Shown in pieces: positions 46,637 through 56,154 of a DNA stretch of 64,000 nucleotides. The position numbers were made by a program, and so were the translations under genes. Origin of the DNA: Rhodomicrobium sp. R_RK_3 (GTDB taxonomy: Bacteria; Pseudomonadota; Alphaproteobacteria; Rhizobiales; Rhodomicrobiaceae); contig NZ_MWLK01000001.1 of NCBI RefSeq assembly GCF_002198715.1, positions 124,001-188,000 of the forward strand. Reading direction: 5' to 3'. Numbering within the stretch: the stretch's first letter is position 1; every line of letters begins with the position of its first letter. The notes beneath the pieces are model-generated. The model searched no databases. It had not been told where the DNA came from and saw only the letters and a program-made list of their open reading frames with translations.

Positions 46637-47890
46637 TTAGAACTTTATGTGCGAGCCCAGAATGAGCGCGAAGTGATCGTCGGAATTGACATCGCCGATA
46701 TTGGCTTCGATGTCAGTGTCGTAGAATTGCGCGACGGCATAGATGTTCAGCGCCGCCGAGTCGAAGCCTTGCACGATGCCGAAGCCGAAGACGTTCGATT
46801 CGGAGCCGGTGATCGTATCAAGCGAGCCAATGCCGGAACCGTCTATATCGCGCCGGGCGCCGACGCCGAAGTCATTGAAATGGGCGTAATCGGCGAAGAG
46901 CGTGGTGGCGCCGTAGCCGGTCCAGTTCTTCGAGATACCGCCCTTGACGTACCAGTTGGTCGCGTCGGGGCTGTCGTCATCGAAGGTCCGCCGTCCTGCC
47001 GCGACCGTCGCAAACAGGCCGCTCGGCACGTGGATGGCCGACGCCGATCCCGACAATTGGCTGTCGATATTGAAGCCAGCCTCGTCGCGGTTATCCTTGA
47101 GATAGCCGATGCCGGCGGCGAGCTTGATCGAGTTCCATTCCTTGGCGAAACGCAAAGATGCGTCCCAAATGTCGTTGTCGCCCCAGCTCGCCGACACGAT
47201 GAACCCGTAGATGGACGGGCTGTCATAGCGGATGATGTCTTCCTGGGTGCCGCCGATCGCGCCGAGGACGTCCTGCCAGCGAACGCCATTTGCGTCGCCC
47301 GCGGTCAGGTCGCCATCATGCGTCCGAACGAGAAAATTGCCGGCATAATGCGTCTTCGAAACCGTGGCGTAGGTCGCGACGATATCGATTTCGTTGATGC
47401 CGTCGGTCGGCTGCGACGCCTGACCCAAGGTCACGCGGCCGAGCTGCTCGCTCTCAATATAAAAGGCGTTCTGACGGATGCTGAAGCCGTTGCTTTCGTT
47501 CAGGCCCTCATCATCGAGCTGCGAAACCCGGTTGGACGCCGAGTCGACAACATTCATTTCCATGATGTAGCCGGCGCTCCAGCCCGGCTTGATCTTGGCT
47601 TCGCCGGTGAAGCGGAAGCGCGATCCGTCCGAATCCGGGTCGACCACATAAGCGTCGGAATCCGTGCCGTCGTCCCAGATCAGCAAAGCGCGATTGACTT
47701 GGCCCGAAACCTGCAGCGTTACTGCGCGGTTGCCCTTGCGGGCGGCCGTTGCCTCGAGTTCCGCAACCCGGTCCTCAAGGTCGTTGGCGCCTCCCTTGCC
47801 GAGATCCGCCGCTCGCGTAGTCGTAGATGCAGCGCCGCACATCAGCGCCACTGCAGCCCCCGTTATTAGGAGCTTGCTTGCTTGTGTCAT
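46637..47890 (-). CDS. Omp2b-like alphaproteobacterial porin
   Basis: The 417-residue product starts at ATG 47890 with GGAGGGAG upstream. A signal peptide ends near TTTRAAD. A short coiled-coil segment (LEDRVAELEATA) precedes a beta-barrel with many aromatic girdle residues and a Phe end (SHIKF), typical of porins. Barrel segments include VSGQVNRALLIWDDG, YIMEMNVVDS, GRVTLGQASQPTDG and GYGATTLFADYAHF. It sits inside the rhamnose locus between rhaD and rhaR, so it may be the outer-membrane channel for rhamnose or rhamnosides; that substrate is inferred from context only. Confidence 0.88.
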   Translation of the reverse strand: MTQASKLLITGAAVALMCGAASTTTRAADLGKGGANDLEDRVAELEATAARKGNRAVTLQVSGQVNRALLIWDDGTDSDAYVVDPDSDGSRFRFTGEAKIKPGWSAGYIMEMNVVDSASNRVSQLDDEGLNESNGFSIRQNAFYIESEQLGRVTLGQASQPTDGINEIDIVATYATVSKTHYAGNFLVRTHDGDLTAGDANGVRWQDVLGAIGGTQEDIIRYDSPSIYGFIVSASWGDNDIWDASLRFAKEWNSIKLAAGIGYLKDNRDEAGFNIDSQLSGSASAIHVPSGLFATVAAGRRTFDDDSPDATNWYVKGGISKNWTGYGATTLFADYAHFNDFGVGARRDIDGSGIGSLDTITGSESNVFGFGIVQGFDSAALNIYAVAQFYDTDIEANIGDVNSDDHFALILGSHIKF

Positions 47891-48114
47891 GGTTTTCTCC
47901 CTCCAAACACCTCGGCGACGCGCTACTCGGCGTCAGGCGAGATGAGGGGGAGACAGCCAAGCGGTTAAGCTTGCTGTTCAAGTCGACGACAGCTTCACCC
48001 CATACAATGACGGGATGCGTGCCGTTGCACGTTATTGACATTAATATTCTCCCCTCAGCGCCCAATGCGAGAGCTTAGTCCCCAAGGGTGAATGTGTCGC
48101 AGGGATATATTGGA

Positions 48115-48134
48115 GTCAATCAGAAACGATCAAA
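48115..48134 (-). promoter_or_regulatory. Candidate RhaR operator (rhaR side, site 1)
   Basis: On the minus strand TGATCGTTTC and TGATTGACTC are adjacent TGAT-starting 10-mers. It is nearly identical to the site at 46309. It lies between the porin and rhaR start codons and could control both. Confidence 0.55.
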
Positions 48135-48168
48135 TTCAACCACGACCGATCCATAATCGGGAAAATTT

Positions 48169-48188
48169 TGACTGAGATTGATTGACGC
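48169..48188 (+). promoter_or_regulatory. Candidate RhaR operator (rhaR side, site 2)
   Basis: TGACTGAGAT and TGATTGACGC are adjacent 10-mers on the plus strand, 46 bases before the rhaR ATG. The 343-base gap 47891-48233 contains no gene. Confidence 0.4.
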
Positions 48189-48233
48189 TAAGCTCCACCA
48201 ATGCGCTAAATGAAGAGCCAAACAGGAGGCCTC

Positions 48234-49043
48234 ATGCACGAAAAAGAACGGCATCGGATCATCCTTTCGGCGATCCAGGATAAGCCGGTCGCGACGGTGC
48301 CGGAACTGGTCGAACTGACGGGATCATCCGAGGCAACCATCCGGCGTGACATCGCGGCGCTCCACATGCAGAACAAGCTGCGCCGTGTGCGCGGCGGCGC
48401 CGAAGCCCTTTCACCGCCTCAATTTATCGGCTTGGCCGGGCGGCCCTACAGCGTGAATGAGACGCTGCACACCTCCAGGAAGCGCGCCATTGCCCGGGAG
48501 GCGGTCGCGCTGTGCACCGGCTGCGAGCCGATCATCATCAATGGCGGCACGACCACCTTCCAGATGGTGCAGTTCCTGGCCAGCCACCGGATGCCGATTC
48601 TGACCAATAGCTTCGTCATCGCGGAGCATTTGCTGCGCCATTCGAAGAATACCGTACTGTTGCCCGGCGGCACCATCTATCGCGAGCAAAACATCATCTT
48701 GTCGCCCTTCGACAATGACGTAACGCGTAATTTCTACGCGCGGAGGATGTTCATGGGGGCGCAAGGTCTCGCCTCGCTCGGCTTGATGGAGAGTGACGCC
48801 ATGCTGATCCAGGCCGAACAGAAGCTGATCGACCAGGCCGAGGAGCTGGTGGTACTGGTCGACTCATCGAAATTCCGCCAGCGGTCGAGCCTGATCCTGT
48901 GTCCGCTGTCGCGGATCTCGACCGTGATCACCGATGACGCCATCGAGGACCGCGACGCCAAGATGCTGGCCTCGGCCGGCGTCGGACTGATCGTCGCCAC
49001 CCCGTCGGCGGTGAAAGAGGAGGATGCGTCGCGGCTCGCCTGA
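48234..49043 (+). CDS. rhaR: DeoR-family regulator of rhamnose catabolism (RhaR)
   Basis: The 269-residue product starts at ATG 48234 (MHEKERHRIILSAI) after AGGAGG; an earlier start has no ribosome-binding site. The DeoR helix-turn-helix is ATVPELVELTGSSEATIRRDIAALHMQNKLRRVRGGAE. The C-terminal sugar-phosphate-sensing domain has IINGGTTTFQMVQFLASH and LVDSSKF. It heads rhaRSTPQUK, and is likely to respond to a rhamnose intermediate such as a phosphorylated sugar. Predicted operators are the phased TGAT repeats near 46.3 and 48.1 kb. Confidence 0.9.
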   Translation: MHEKERHRIILSAIQDKPVATVPELVELTGSSEATIRRDIAALHMQNKLRRVRGGAEALSPPQFIGLAGRPYSVNETLHTSRKRAIAREAVALCTGCEPIIINGGTTTFQMVQFLASHRMPILTNSFVIAEHLLRHSKNTVLLPGGTIYREQNIILSPFDNDVTRNFYARRMFMGAQGLASLGLMESDAMLIQAEQKLIDQAEELVVLVDSSKFRQRSSLILCPLSRISTVITDDAIEDRDAKMLASAGVGLIVATPSAVKEEDASRLA

Positions 49044-49091
49044 GCCGCCGTTCGCCGTGCATATAAAAAGAAACTAGGGAGGAAAAATATA

Positions 49092-50084
49092 ATGAGCCTG
49101 ATCAAAAAGATCATGGTCGCGGCGGCCCTGTCGTCCGCACTTTCCGTCAATTCCGCTCACGCGGAAACCGTCAAGATCGCGCTGGTCGTCAAAGCGCTCG
49201 GCATCGGCTTCTTCGAGGCCGCCAACAAGGGGGCGCAGGAGGCCGCCAAGGAGCTCGGCAATGTCGAGGTGATCTATACCGGCCCGACCGCCACCACCGC
49301 CGAAGCCCAGATCGAGACCATCAACGCGCTGATCGCGCAGAACGTCAACGCCATCGCCGTCTCGGCCAATGACAAGGACGCGCTCGTCCCGGCGCTGAAG
49401 AAGGCGATGAGCCGGGGCATCACGGTGATCTCATGGGATTCCGGCGTTGCTCCGGCCGGGCGGCAGGCGCATCTCAACCCCTCGTCCAACGCGCTGATCG
49501 GCAATATGTGCGTGAAGATGGCGGCGGACAATTTGCCGGGTGGCGGCGACGTCGCCATCCTCTCGGCGAGCGCCACCGCGACCAACCAGAACACCTGGAT
49601 CGCGGAGATGAAGAAGGTCTTGCCGAACTATCCCGGCATCAAGATCGTGGCGACCGTCTATGGCGACGACCTCGCCGACAAGTCCTACCGCGAAACGCAA
49701 GGGCTGATCCAGTCGCAGCCCGGCCTGAAGGCAATCATCGCGCCGACCTCGGTGGGCATCGTCGCGGCCGCGCAGGCGGTGAAGGATGCGGGCAAGATCG
49801 GGACGATCAACGTCACCGGCCTCGGCCTGCCGTCCGAGATGGCGGCGCATGTGAAGTCGGGCGCCTCGAAGAGTTTTGCCATCTGGAACCCGATCGACCT
49901 CGGCTACTCCGCCACCATGATCGCCTACAATCTGGCGGCCAAGAAGGCGGAGGCGAAGCCCGGCGCGGAAATCCCGATAGGCCGCATGGGCAAGGTCAAG
50001 CTTGACGAGAACAATGAAGGCGCGATGGCCGACCCGTTCGTCTACGACGCCAGCAATGTCGAGCAATTCGCCAAGATTTTTTAA
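49092..50084 (+). CDS. rhaS: Rhamnose ABC transporter substrate-binding protein (RhaS)
   Basis: The 330-residue product starts at ATG 49092 after GGGAGG. A signal peptide ends near NSAHAET. The PBP1-type fold has IALVVKALGIGFFEAANKGAQEA, NAIAVSANDKDALVPALKKAM, VISWDSGVAPAGRQAHLNPSSN and IAPTSVGIVAAAQAVKDAG. It matches rhizobial RhaS in position and length. It captures L-rhamnose in the periplasm for the RhaPQT complex. A stem-loop 12 bases downstream separates it from rhaT. Confidence 0.92.
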   Translation: MSLIKKIMVAAALSSALSVNSAHAETVKIALVVKALGIGFFEAANKGAQEAAKELGNVEVIYTGPTATTAEAQIETINALIAQNVNAIAVSANDKDALVPALKKAMSRGITVISWDSGVAPAGRQAHLNPSSNALIGNMCVKMAADNLPGGGDVAILSASATATNQNTWIAEMKKVLPNYPGIKIVATVYGDDLADKSYRETQGLIQSQPGLKAIIAPTSVGIVAAAQAVKDAGKIGTINVTGLGLPSEMAAHVKSGASKSFAIWNPIDLGYSATMIAYNLAAKKAEAKPGAEIPIGRMGKVKLDENNEGAMADPFVYDASNVEQFAKIF

Positions 50085-50096
50085 GGCGATTGTGGC

Positions 50097-50120
50097 CGGC
50101 CCGGCGTCGCTGCCGGGCCG
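50097..50120 (+). terminator. 9-bp stem-loop between rhaS and rhaT
   Basis: CGGCCCGGC (50097-50105) pairs with GCCGGGCCG (50112-50120) around a 6-base loop. There is no T-run. It probably stabilises rhaS mRNA and lowers readthrough into rhaT. Confidence 0.6.
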
Positions 50121-50164
50121 CGTCCGGCTGAGCTGACCACCATCACGAGCCATCGGCACGCGCC

Positions 50165-51694
50165 ATGCTTCATGCGCCTTCTACGTCCATCCGGGCGAAG
50201 ACGCCCCTGTTGACGCTTTCTGGCATCTCGAAAGGCTTTCCCGGCGTGCGCGCGCTCGCCGGCGTGGCGCTCGAGATTTTTCCCGGCGAAGTCACCGCCC
50301 TGATCGGCGAGAACGGCGCCGGCAAGTCGACGCTGGTCAAGATCCTGACCGGCATCTACCAGCCCGACGCCGGGACGATCCGCCTCGGCGGCGCGGAGGT
50401 GAGCTTCCGCGCGGCGCATGACGCGGCGGCGGCGGGCATCACGGCGATCCATCAGGAGACCGTGCTGTTCGACGAACTCAGCGTCGCGGAGAACATCTTC
50501 CTCGGCCACGCCCCGCGCAGCCGCTTCGGCCTGATCGACTGGCCCGCCATGCGCCGCAACGCCGCCGCCCTGCTCGACCGCATCGGCGCCCGCATCGCGC
50601 CCGAGACTCGGCTGCGCGATCTCGGCCTCGCCAGCCGCCATCTGGTCGCCATCGCCCGCGCGCTGTCGGTCGAGGCGCGCATCGTCATCATGGACGAGCC
50701 GACCGCCTCGCTCTCCCACAAGGAGATCGCCGAGCTTTACGAGCTGATCGAGCGGCTGAAGGCCGAGGGCAAGGCGATCCTCTTCATCTCGCACAAATTC
50801 GAGGAAATCTTCCGCATCTCCGACCGCTATTGCGTCTTCCGCGACGGCGAATGCGTCGGCGGGGGGATGACCGCCGAGACCGATCACAATGAGCTGGTGC
50901 GGCTGATGGTCGGCCGCTCGGTCGATCAGATTTTCCCCAAGACGGCGGCCGAGATCGGCGCGCCGGTGCTCAGCGTCTCCGGTTACAGCCACCCGACCGA
51001 ATTCGAGGATATCGGCTTCGAATTGCGGCGCGGCGAAATCCTCGGCTTTTACGGCCTGATCGGCGCGGGCCGCAGCGAGATCATGCAGGCGCTGTTCGGC
51101 ATCACGCGGGCCTCTAGCGGCACGCTGCGCATCGACGGCAAGGCGGCGCGCATCCGCACCCCCGCCGAGGCCATCGCCCAGGGCATCGTCTACGTCCCCG
51201 AGGAGCGCGGCCAGCAGGGCACCATCGCCGGACTGCCGATCTTCCAGAACATCACGCTGCCGTCGCTGGCGAAAACCTCGCGCGCCGGCTTCATCCGCCT
51301 CGCCGAAGAATTTGCGCTGGCCCGCGAATACACCGCGCGGCTGAACCTGCGCGCCGCCGCGCTCGACCGCGATGTCGGCACGCTGTCGGGCGGCAATCAG
51401 CAAAAGGTCGTCATCGCCAAATGGCTGGCGACAAGGCCGAAGATCATCATCCTCGACGAGCCGACCAAGGGCGTCGATATCGGCTCGAAGGCCGCCATCC
51501 ACGCCTTCATGAGCGAACTGGCCGCACGCGGCCTCAGCATCATCATGGTGTCGTCGGAGATTCCTGAAATCCTCGGCATGTCGGACCGGGTGATCGTCAT
51601 GCGCGAGGGGCGCATCGTGGCGAGCCTGCCGCGCGAAGGTCTCGGCGCGGAGATGCTGGTGCGCGCCGCCGCCGGCATCCGGGAGGCCGCATGA
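50165..51694 (+). CDS. rhaT: Rhamnose ABC transporter ATP-binding protein (RhaT)
   Basis: The 509-residue double ATPase has domain 1 with Walker A GENGAGKST, degenerate signature LGLASRHLVAIARAL and Walker B IVIMDEPTASLS, and domain 2 with GLIGAGRSE, LSGGNQQKVVIAKWL and IIILDEPTKGVDIG. The linker EIPEILGMSDRVIVMREG closes the second domain. It powers L-rhamnose uptake. The name is that of the rhizobial ABC subunit, not the E. coli RhaT proton symporter. Confidence 0.93.
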   Translation: MLHAPSTSIRAKTPLLTLSGISKGFPGVRALAGVALEIFPGEVTALIGENGAGKSTLVKILTGIYQPDAGTIRLGGAEVSFRAAHDAAAAGITAIHQETVLFDELSVAENIFLGHAPRSRFGLIDWPAMRRNAAALLDRIGARIAPETRLRDLGLASRHLVAIARALSVEARIVIMDEPTASLSHKEIAELYELIERLKAEGKAILFISHKFEEIFRISDRYCVFRDGECVGGGMTAETDHNELVRLMVGRSVDQIFPKTAAEIGAPVLSVSGYSHPTEFEDIGFELRRGEILGFYGLIGAGRSEIMQALFGITRASSGTLRIDGKAARIRTPAEAIAQGIVYVPEERGQQGTIAGLPIFQNITLPSLAKTSRAGFIRLAEEFALAREYTARLNLRAAALDRDVGTLSGGNQQKVVIAKWLATRPKIIILDEPTKGVDIGSKAAIHAFMSELAARGLSIIMVSSEIPEILGMSDRVIVMREGRIVASLPREGLGAEMLVRAAAGIREAA

Positions 51695-52674
51695 TGGCGC
51701 GGCTGCTGAAATCCCGCGAGGCGCTGCTGGCTGGGGCGATCGCCTTGCTGCTGGCGCTGGTGTCCTGGCGCTTTCCCGGCTTCGTGGCCCCGGAAAATCT
51801 CGCCCGCATCTTCAACGACACCGCCATCCTCATTATCCTGGCGCTGGGCCAGACCGCCGTTATCCTCACCCGCTGCATCGACCTGTCTATGGCGGCCAAT
51901 CTGGCGCTGTGCGGCATGGTCGCGGCGATGCTGAACGCCGCCGCGCCCGGCATTCCCGTCGGCGCGCTGCTGGCGCTCGCCATCCTGACTGGCGCGGCGC
52001 TTGGGGCCATCAACGGCGCGCTGGTCTGGCAGCTCGGCATTCCGCCCATCGTGGTGACGCTCGGCACCCTGACCATCTATCGCGGCCTGATCTTCGTGCT
52101 CTCCGGCGGCGAATGGGTCAACGCCCACCAGATGAGCGAGCCCTTCAAGGACTTTGCCCGCGCCGAATTGCTCGGCCTGCCCGTGCTGTCCTGGATCGCC
52201 TTCCTGGTCGTCGCCGCCATGGCGGTGCTGATGACGCGCGCGCCGCTCGGCCGCGCCTTCTACGCCGTGGGCGGCAACCCCACGGCCGCCATCTATGCCG
52301 GCATCGACGTCGGCCGCACGCGCTTTGCCGCCTTCACCCTGGCGGGCGCCATCGCGGGCCTATCGGGCTATCTCTGGGTCTCGCGCTATGCGGTGGCCTA
52401 TGTCGACATCGCCGCCGGCTTCGAACTCGACATCATCGCCGCCTGCGTCATCGGCGGCATTTCCATCGCGGGCGGCATCGGCTCGGTCGGCGGGGCGGTG
52501 CTCGGCGCGCTGTTCCTCGGCCTCATCAAGAACGCGCTGCCGGTGGTCAACGTCTCGCCCTTCTGGCAGCTCGCCATTTCCGGTACCGCCATCATCATCG
52601 CCGTCGTCGCCAATGCGCGCGCCGAAGGCCGGGCGCGCCGCATCATTCTGCGCAAGGCGGAGGTTTTGGCATGA
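51691..52674 (+). CDS. rhaP: Rhamnose ABC transporter permease (RhaP)
   Basis: The 327-residue RbsC-type permease starts with an ATGATG that overlaps the rhaT stop. Hallmarks are [25 protein letters not shown], a variant of the usual GxDLSVG, and [32 protein letters not shown]. It forms a heterodimeric channel with RhaQ. Confidence 0.93.
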   Translation: MMARLLKSREALLAGAIALLLALVSWRFPGFVAPENLARIFNDTAILIILALGQTAVILTRCIDLSMAANLALCGMVAAMLNAAAPGIPVGALLALAILTGAALGAINGALVWQLGIPPIVVTLGTLTIYRGLIFVLSGGEWVNAHQMSEPFKDFARAELLGLPVLSWIAFLVVAAMAVLMTRAPLGRAFYAVGGNPTAAIYAGIDVGRTRFAAFTLAGAIAGLSGYLWVSRYAVAYVDIAAGFELDIIAACVIGGISIAGGIGSVGGAVLGALFLGLIKNALPVVNVSPFWQLAISGTAIIIAVVANARAEGRARRIILRKAEVLA

Positions 52675-53675
52675 GCAGCGCCAAACGCACCCCGATGGTG
52701 ATTCCGGACCGGCTGGAGAGCCGCTTTGCCGCCGGGCTGAAAAGCTGGGAGATGCTGCTGATCGCCGTGGCGCTCGCCGTCTTCGCGGTCAATGCTCTGG
52801 CCTCGCCTCATTTCCTCAATCCGTGGAACCTGTCGGACGCGACCTTCAACTTCACGGAAAAGGCCATGATCGCCATGGCCATGGCGCTGCTCATCATCGC
52901 CGGGGAAATCGACCTCTCCGTCGCCGCCATCATCGCGCTCGCCTCGACGGCGATGGGCCTCGCACTGCAATTCGGCGCGGACACGCCGGTGCTCGTGCTC
53001 ACCGGCCTTGCCACCGGCCTCCTCTGCGGTGCCTTCAACGGGCTGCTCGTCTCCGGCTTCGCCCTGCCCTCGATCGTCGTCACCATCGGCACGATGAGCC
53101 TCTTCCGCGGCATCGCCTACATCATCCTCGGCGACCAGGCTTTTACCGGCTACCCCTCCGAATTCGCCTATTTCGGCCAGGGCTATGCCTGGTGGGTGTT
53201 CTCCTTCGAGCTGGCGCTGTTCGCCGCCATCGCGCTCGCCTTCGGCATCCTGCTGCACGCGACCAGCTTCGGCCGCCTCGTCTACGCCATCGGCAACAAC
53301 CCGACCGGCGCGCTGTTCTCCGGCATCCGCGTCGCGCGCGTCAAATTCATCCTGTTCCTGTTGACCGGCCTGATGTCCGGCATCGCCGCCATCTGCCTCA
53401 CCTCGCGCCTCGGCTCGACGCGTCCGTCCATCGCGCTCGGCTGGGAGCTGGAGGTGGTGACGATGGTCGTGCTCGGCGGCGTCAGCATTCTGGGCGGCTC
53501 CGGCAGCATCCTGGGCGTCGTCATCGCCGCCTTCATCATGGGCATGGTGACCTTCGGATTCGGCCTCGTGAACGTGCCGGGCATCGTCATGTCGATCTTC
53601 ATTGGCCTGTTGCTGATCGCGGTGATCGCCGCGCCCATCCTGTGGCGCCGTCTGCGTGGGGAGGGCTTTGCCTGA
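52671..53675 (+). CDS. rhaQ: Rhamnose ABC transporter permease (RhaQ)
   Basis: The 334-residue permease starts at ATG 52671 ([18 protein letters not shown]), overlapping the rhaP stop by 4 bases. The same frame is open far upstream inside rhaP, which would mislead an automatic start call. It has [25 protein letters not shown] and [30 protein letters not shown]. It pairs with RhaP in the membrane. Confidence 0.93.
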   Translation: MSSAKRTPMVIPDRLESRFAAGLKSWEMLLIAVALAVFAVNALASPHFLNPWNLSDATFNFTEKAMIAMAMALLIIAGEIDLSVAAIIALASTAMGLALQFGADTPVLVLTGLATGLLCGAFNGLLVSGFALPSIVVTIGTMSLFRGIAYIILGDQAFTGYPSEFAYFGQGYAWWVFSFELALFAAIALAFGILLHATSFGRLVYAIGNNPTGALFSGIRVARVKFILFLLTGLMSGIAAICLTSRLGSTRPSIALGWELEVVTMVVLGGVSILGGSGSILGVVIAAFIMGMVTFGFGLVNVPGIVMSIFIGLLLIAVIAAPILWRRLRGEGFA

Positions 53676-53992
53676 TGCCGGAAAAATACGCCTTCAAGAT
53701 GCGGCTCAAGCCGGGCATGAAAGCCGAGTATCAGCGGCGGCATGACGAGATCTGGCCGGAATTGCTGACGCTGCTGCGCGATGCCGGCATTTCGGATTAT
53801 TCGATCCATTTCGACGCCGAGACCAATGTGCTGTTCGGCGTGCTGTGGCGGCGTGACGGCCACAAGATGGCGATGCTGCCCGAACACCAGCTCATGCGGC
53901 GCTGGTGGCGGCGCATGGCGGACATCATGGAGACCAAGCCCGATAACGAGCCGGTCGTGATCCCGCTCGAAACCGTCTTCCACATGCCATGA
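53675..53992 (+). CDS. rhaU: L-rhamnose mutarotase (RhaU)
   Basis: The 105-residue product starts at ATG 53675, sharing one base with the rhaQ stop. It has the signature order of RhaM/RhaU mutarotases: [24 protein letters not shown], then [19 protein letters not shown], ending with [18 protein letters not shown]. The conserved His in RHDEIWPE and the Trp pair are the expected active-site residues. It converts alpha- and beta-L-rhamnose and is needed for fast kinase or isomerase use in rhizobia. Confidence 0.93.
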   Translation: MPEKYAFKMRLKPGMKAEYQRRHDEIWPELLTLLRDAGISDYSIHFDAETNVLFGVLWRRDGHKMAMLPEHQLMRRWWRRMADIMETKPDNEPVVIPLETVFHMP

Positions 53993-55371
53993 CACACGGC
54001 GCGCCCCGGATCGCGGTGATCGACATCGGCAAGACCAACGCCAAGGTGGCGGTGATCGATCCGGCGCGGCTCACCGAGATCTCGCTGCGCACCAAGCCGA
54101 ACATTGTGCGGCGCGACGGTCCGTACCCGCATTACGACATTGACGGCTTGTGGGCCTTCATCCTCGACGCGCTCGCCGGGCTGAACCGCGAAGGCGGCAT
54201 CGACGCCATCACCGTCACGGCGCATGGCGCGACCTGCGCGCTGCTCGACAGCGAGGGCGGACTGGCGCTGCCGGTGCTCGATTATGAGCATGACGGCCCG
54301 GAGGATTTCGCCGCCGAATATGGCGCGCTGCGCTCGCTGTTCGCCGAGACCGGATCGCCGCGTCTGCCGCTCGGCCTCAATCTTGCGGCGCAGATCTTTT
54401 GGCAGGAACGACGCTTCCCCGATGCCTTCCGCAACGTGTCGGCCATCGTCATGTACCCGCAATATTGGGGCTTTCGGCTGACCGGGACCGCTGCGGGTGA
54501 AGTCACCTCGCTCGGCTCCCACACCGATCTCTGGTGCCCGGCGAGGCGCGATTATGCCTCGCTCGTCGACCGCCTCGGCTGGCGGCGCCTGTTCGCACCA
54601 CTGCGCGCCGCAAACGATCGCCTCGGCACCATCCGGCCCGACATCGCGGCCGCGACGGGGCTCCGCGCGGACACGCCCGTCTATTGTGGCATCCACGATT
54701 CGAACGCCTCGCTGCTGCCCCATCTGCTTTCGCGGCGGCCACCTTTCTCCGTGGTCTCCACGGGGACATGGGTGGTCGCGATGACGGTCGGCGGCACGGG
54801 TGCTAGGCTCGATCCGGAGCGCGACACGCTCATCAACGTCAATGCGCTCGGCGAGCCGGTTCCCTCCGCGCGCTTCATGGGCGGCCGCGAATTCGCCATC
54901 CTGACCGACGCGCTCGACGCGGGCTGCACCGACGAGGATGTCGCCGCCGTGCTCGGCAAGCGGACATTCCTGTTGCCCTCCGTGCAGACCGGCTGCGGCC
55001 CATTCCCGCGCCGCAAGGCCGAATGGGTCTGTGACGGCGCGCTCCCTCCGGGCGAGCGCCGGGCCGCCGCTTCCTTCTACCTCGCCATGATGACGGCAAG
55101 CTGCCTGCAATTGATCGGCGCCGACGGCCCGACCATCACCGACGGCCCGCTTGCCGGCAATGCTTTGTTCACCCAAATGCTCGCCGCCGCGACCGGCCGC
55201 CCGGTGATCGCGGAAACCGCCTGTATCGGGCCTTGCGCGGGCGCCGCCTTGCTGCCGCCGCGCATCGGAATGCCCCGCCCTGCCGAGGATGCGGCGGTAG
55301 ACTCTCCCGGCCCGTTCTGGGCCGAATATGCACGCGCCTGGCAGGACGCGCTGCGGCGCGCGCCGGTCTAA
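53989..55371 (+). CDS. rhaK: Rhamnulokinase / L-rhamnose pathway kinase (RhaK, FGGY family)
   Basis: The 460-residue sugar kinase starts with an ATG that overlaps the rhaU stop (ATGA). It has an ASKHA fold: the phosphate-1 loop [53 protein letters not shown] and [20 protein letters not shown]-type features are visible in the C-terminal half. In R. leguminosarum RhaK phosphorylates the sugar and is also needed for the RhaSTPQ importer to work. It is the last gene of the operon. The 126-base gap that follows shows no terminator with a T-run. Confidence 0.92.
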   Translation: MTHGAPRIAVIDIGKTNAKVAVIDPARLTEISLRTKPNIVRRDGPYPHYDIDGLWAFILDALAGLNREGGIDAITVTAHGATCALLDSEGGLALPVLDYEHDGPEDFAAEYGALRSLFAETGSPRLPLGLNLAAQIFWQERRFPDAFRNVSAIVMYPQYWGFRLTGTAAGEVTSLGSHTDLWCPARRDYASLVDRLGWRRLFAPLRAANDRLGTIRPDIAAATGLRADTPVYCGIHDSNASLLPHLLSRRPPFSVVSTGTWVVAMTVGGTGARLDPERDTLINVNALGEPVPSARFMGGREFAILTDALDAGCTDEDVAAVLGKRTFLLPSVQTGCGPFPRRKAEWVCDGALPPGERRAAASFYLAMMTASCLQLIGADGPTITDGPLAGNALFTQMLAAATGRPVIAETACIGPCAGAALLPPRIGMPRPAEDAAVDSPGPFWAEYARAWQDALRRAPV

Positions 55372-55497
55372 CCCCCTGCAATCACGGGCATGTTCACTTC
55401 CGTGAATAGCGCGGACCTGAACCCTCTGCGAACCTTGTGCGTTGCACAAATCGAGTGGGCGACCCAAACCCCCCGTTCGCGAAGATGAGGTTGGCCG

Positions 55498-56151
55498 ATG
55501 ATGGAAGACACAGGCGAATATGGCCTGACACGCCGCCAAATGTTGGAATTTAGCGGAGGCGCGTCCGCGCTGATGATGGCGAGCGACGGGCTGTCGCCCG
55601 CCAGAGCCGCAGCGCAAACAGCGGCGCCCGCGCCGCTGCCGACCACGGCCTTCACCCTCAACATCAACGGCCTCGACCATCCGCTGGACCTCGACGCCCG
55701 CACCACGCTACTCGATGCGCTGCGCAACGAGATCGGCCTCACCGGATCCAAGAAGGGCTGCGACCATGGGCAATGCGGCGCCTGCACGGTGCTGGTCAAC
55801 GGACGCCGGATCAATAGCTGCCTGACGCTCGCCATCATGCATCCGGGCGACGAGATCACCACCATCGAGGGGCTGGCGGCGGGCGACAATCTGCATCCGC
55901 TGCAAGCGGCCTTCATCGCACATGACGGCTTTCAATGCGGCTATTGCACCCCCGGGCAGATCTGCTCGGCGGCGGGCATGATGGAGGAGGCCAAGGCCGG
56001 CTGGCCGAGCCATGTCAGCGCCGATATCGCCGCGACCGACATCGCCCTGACCGGCCCCGAGATCCGCGAGCGCATGAGCGGCAATATCTGCCGCTGCGGC
56101 GCCTATCCGAACATCGTCGCCGCCATCGGCGACGTGGCGAGGGGAGCTTGA
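55498..56151 (+). CDS. paoA: Aldehyde oxidoreductase, [2Fe-2S] subunit (PaoA-like)
   Basis: The 217-residue product starts at ATG 55498. The N terminus has a twin-arginine signal (TRRQMLEFSGG, then a hydrophobic stretch ending ARAAAQ), so the folded complex is exported by Tat. Two [2Fe-2S] clusters are bound by Cys88, Cys93, Cys96, Cys108 and by Cys147, Cys150, Cys198, Cys200. It is the electron-transfer subunit of a xanthine-oxidase-family periplasmic aldehyde oxidoreductase. The next two genes overlap or nearly touch, forming paoABC. Confidence 0.88.
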   Translation: MMEDTGEYGLTRRQMLEFSGGASALMMASDGLSPARAAAQTAAPAPLPTTAFTLNINGLDHPLDLDARTTLLDALRNEIGLTGSKKGCDHGQCGACTVLVNGRRINSCLTLAIMHPGDEITTIEGLAAGDNLHPLQAAFIAHDGFQCGYCTPGQICSAAGMMEEAKAGWPSHVSADIAATDIALTGPEIRERMSGNICRCGAYPNIVAAIGDVARGA

Positions 56152-56154
56152 GCC

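Noticed and set aside
55397-55421. TCACGG...CCGTGA inverted repeat after rhaK
   Set aside because: The 6-bp stem with a 12-base loop and no T-run is too weak to call as a terminator.
53797-55680. 627-residue minus-strand open frame
   Set aside because: It is antisense to rhaU, rhaK and the start of paoA, all strongly supported.
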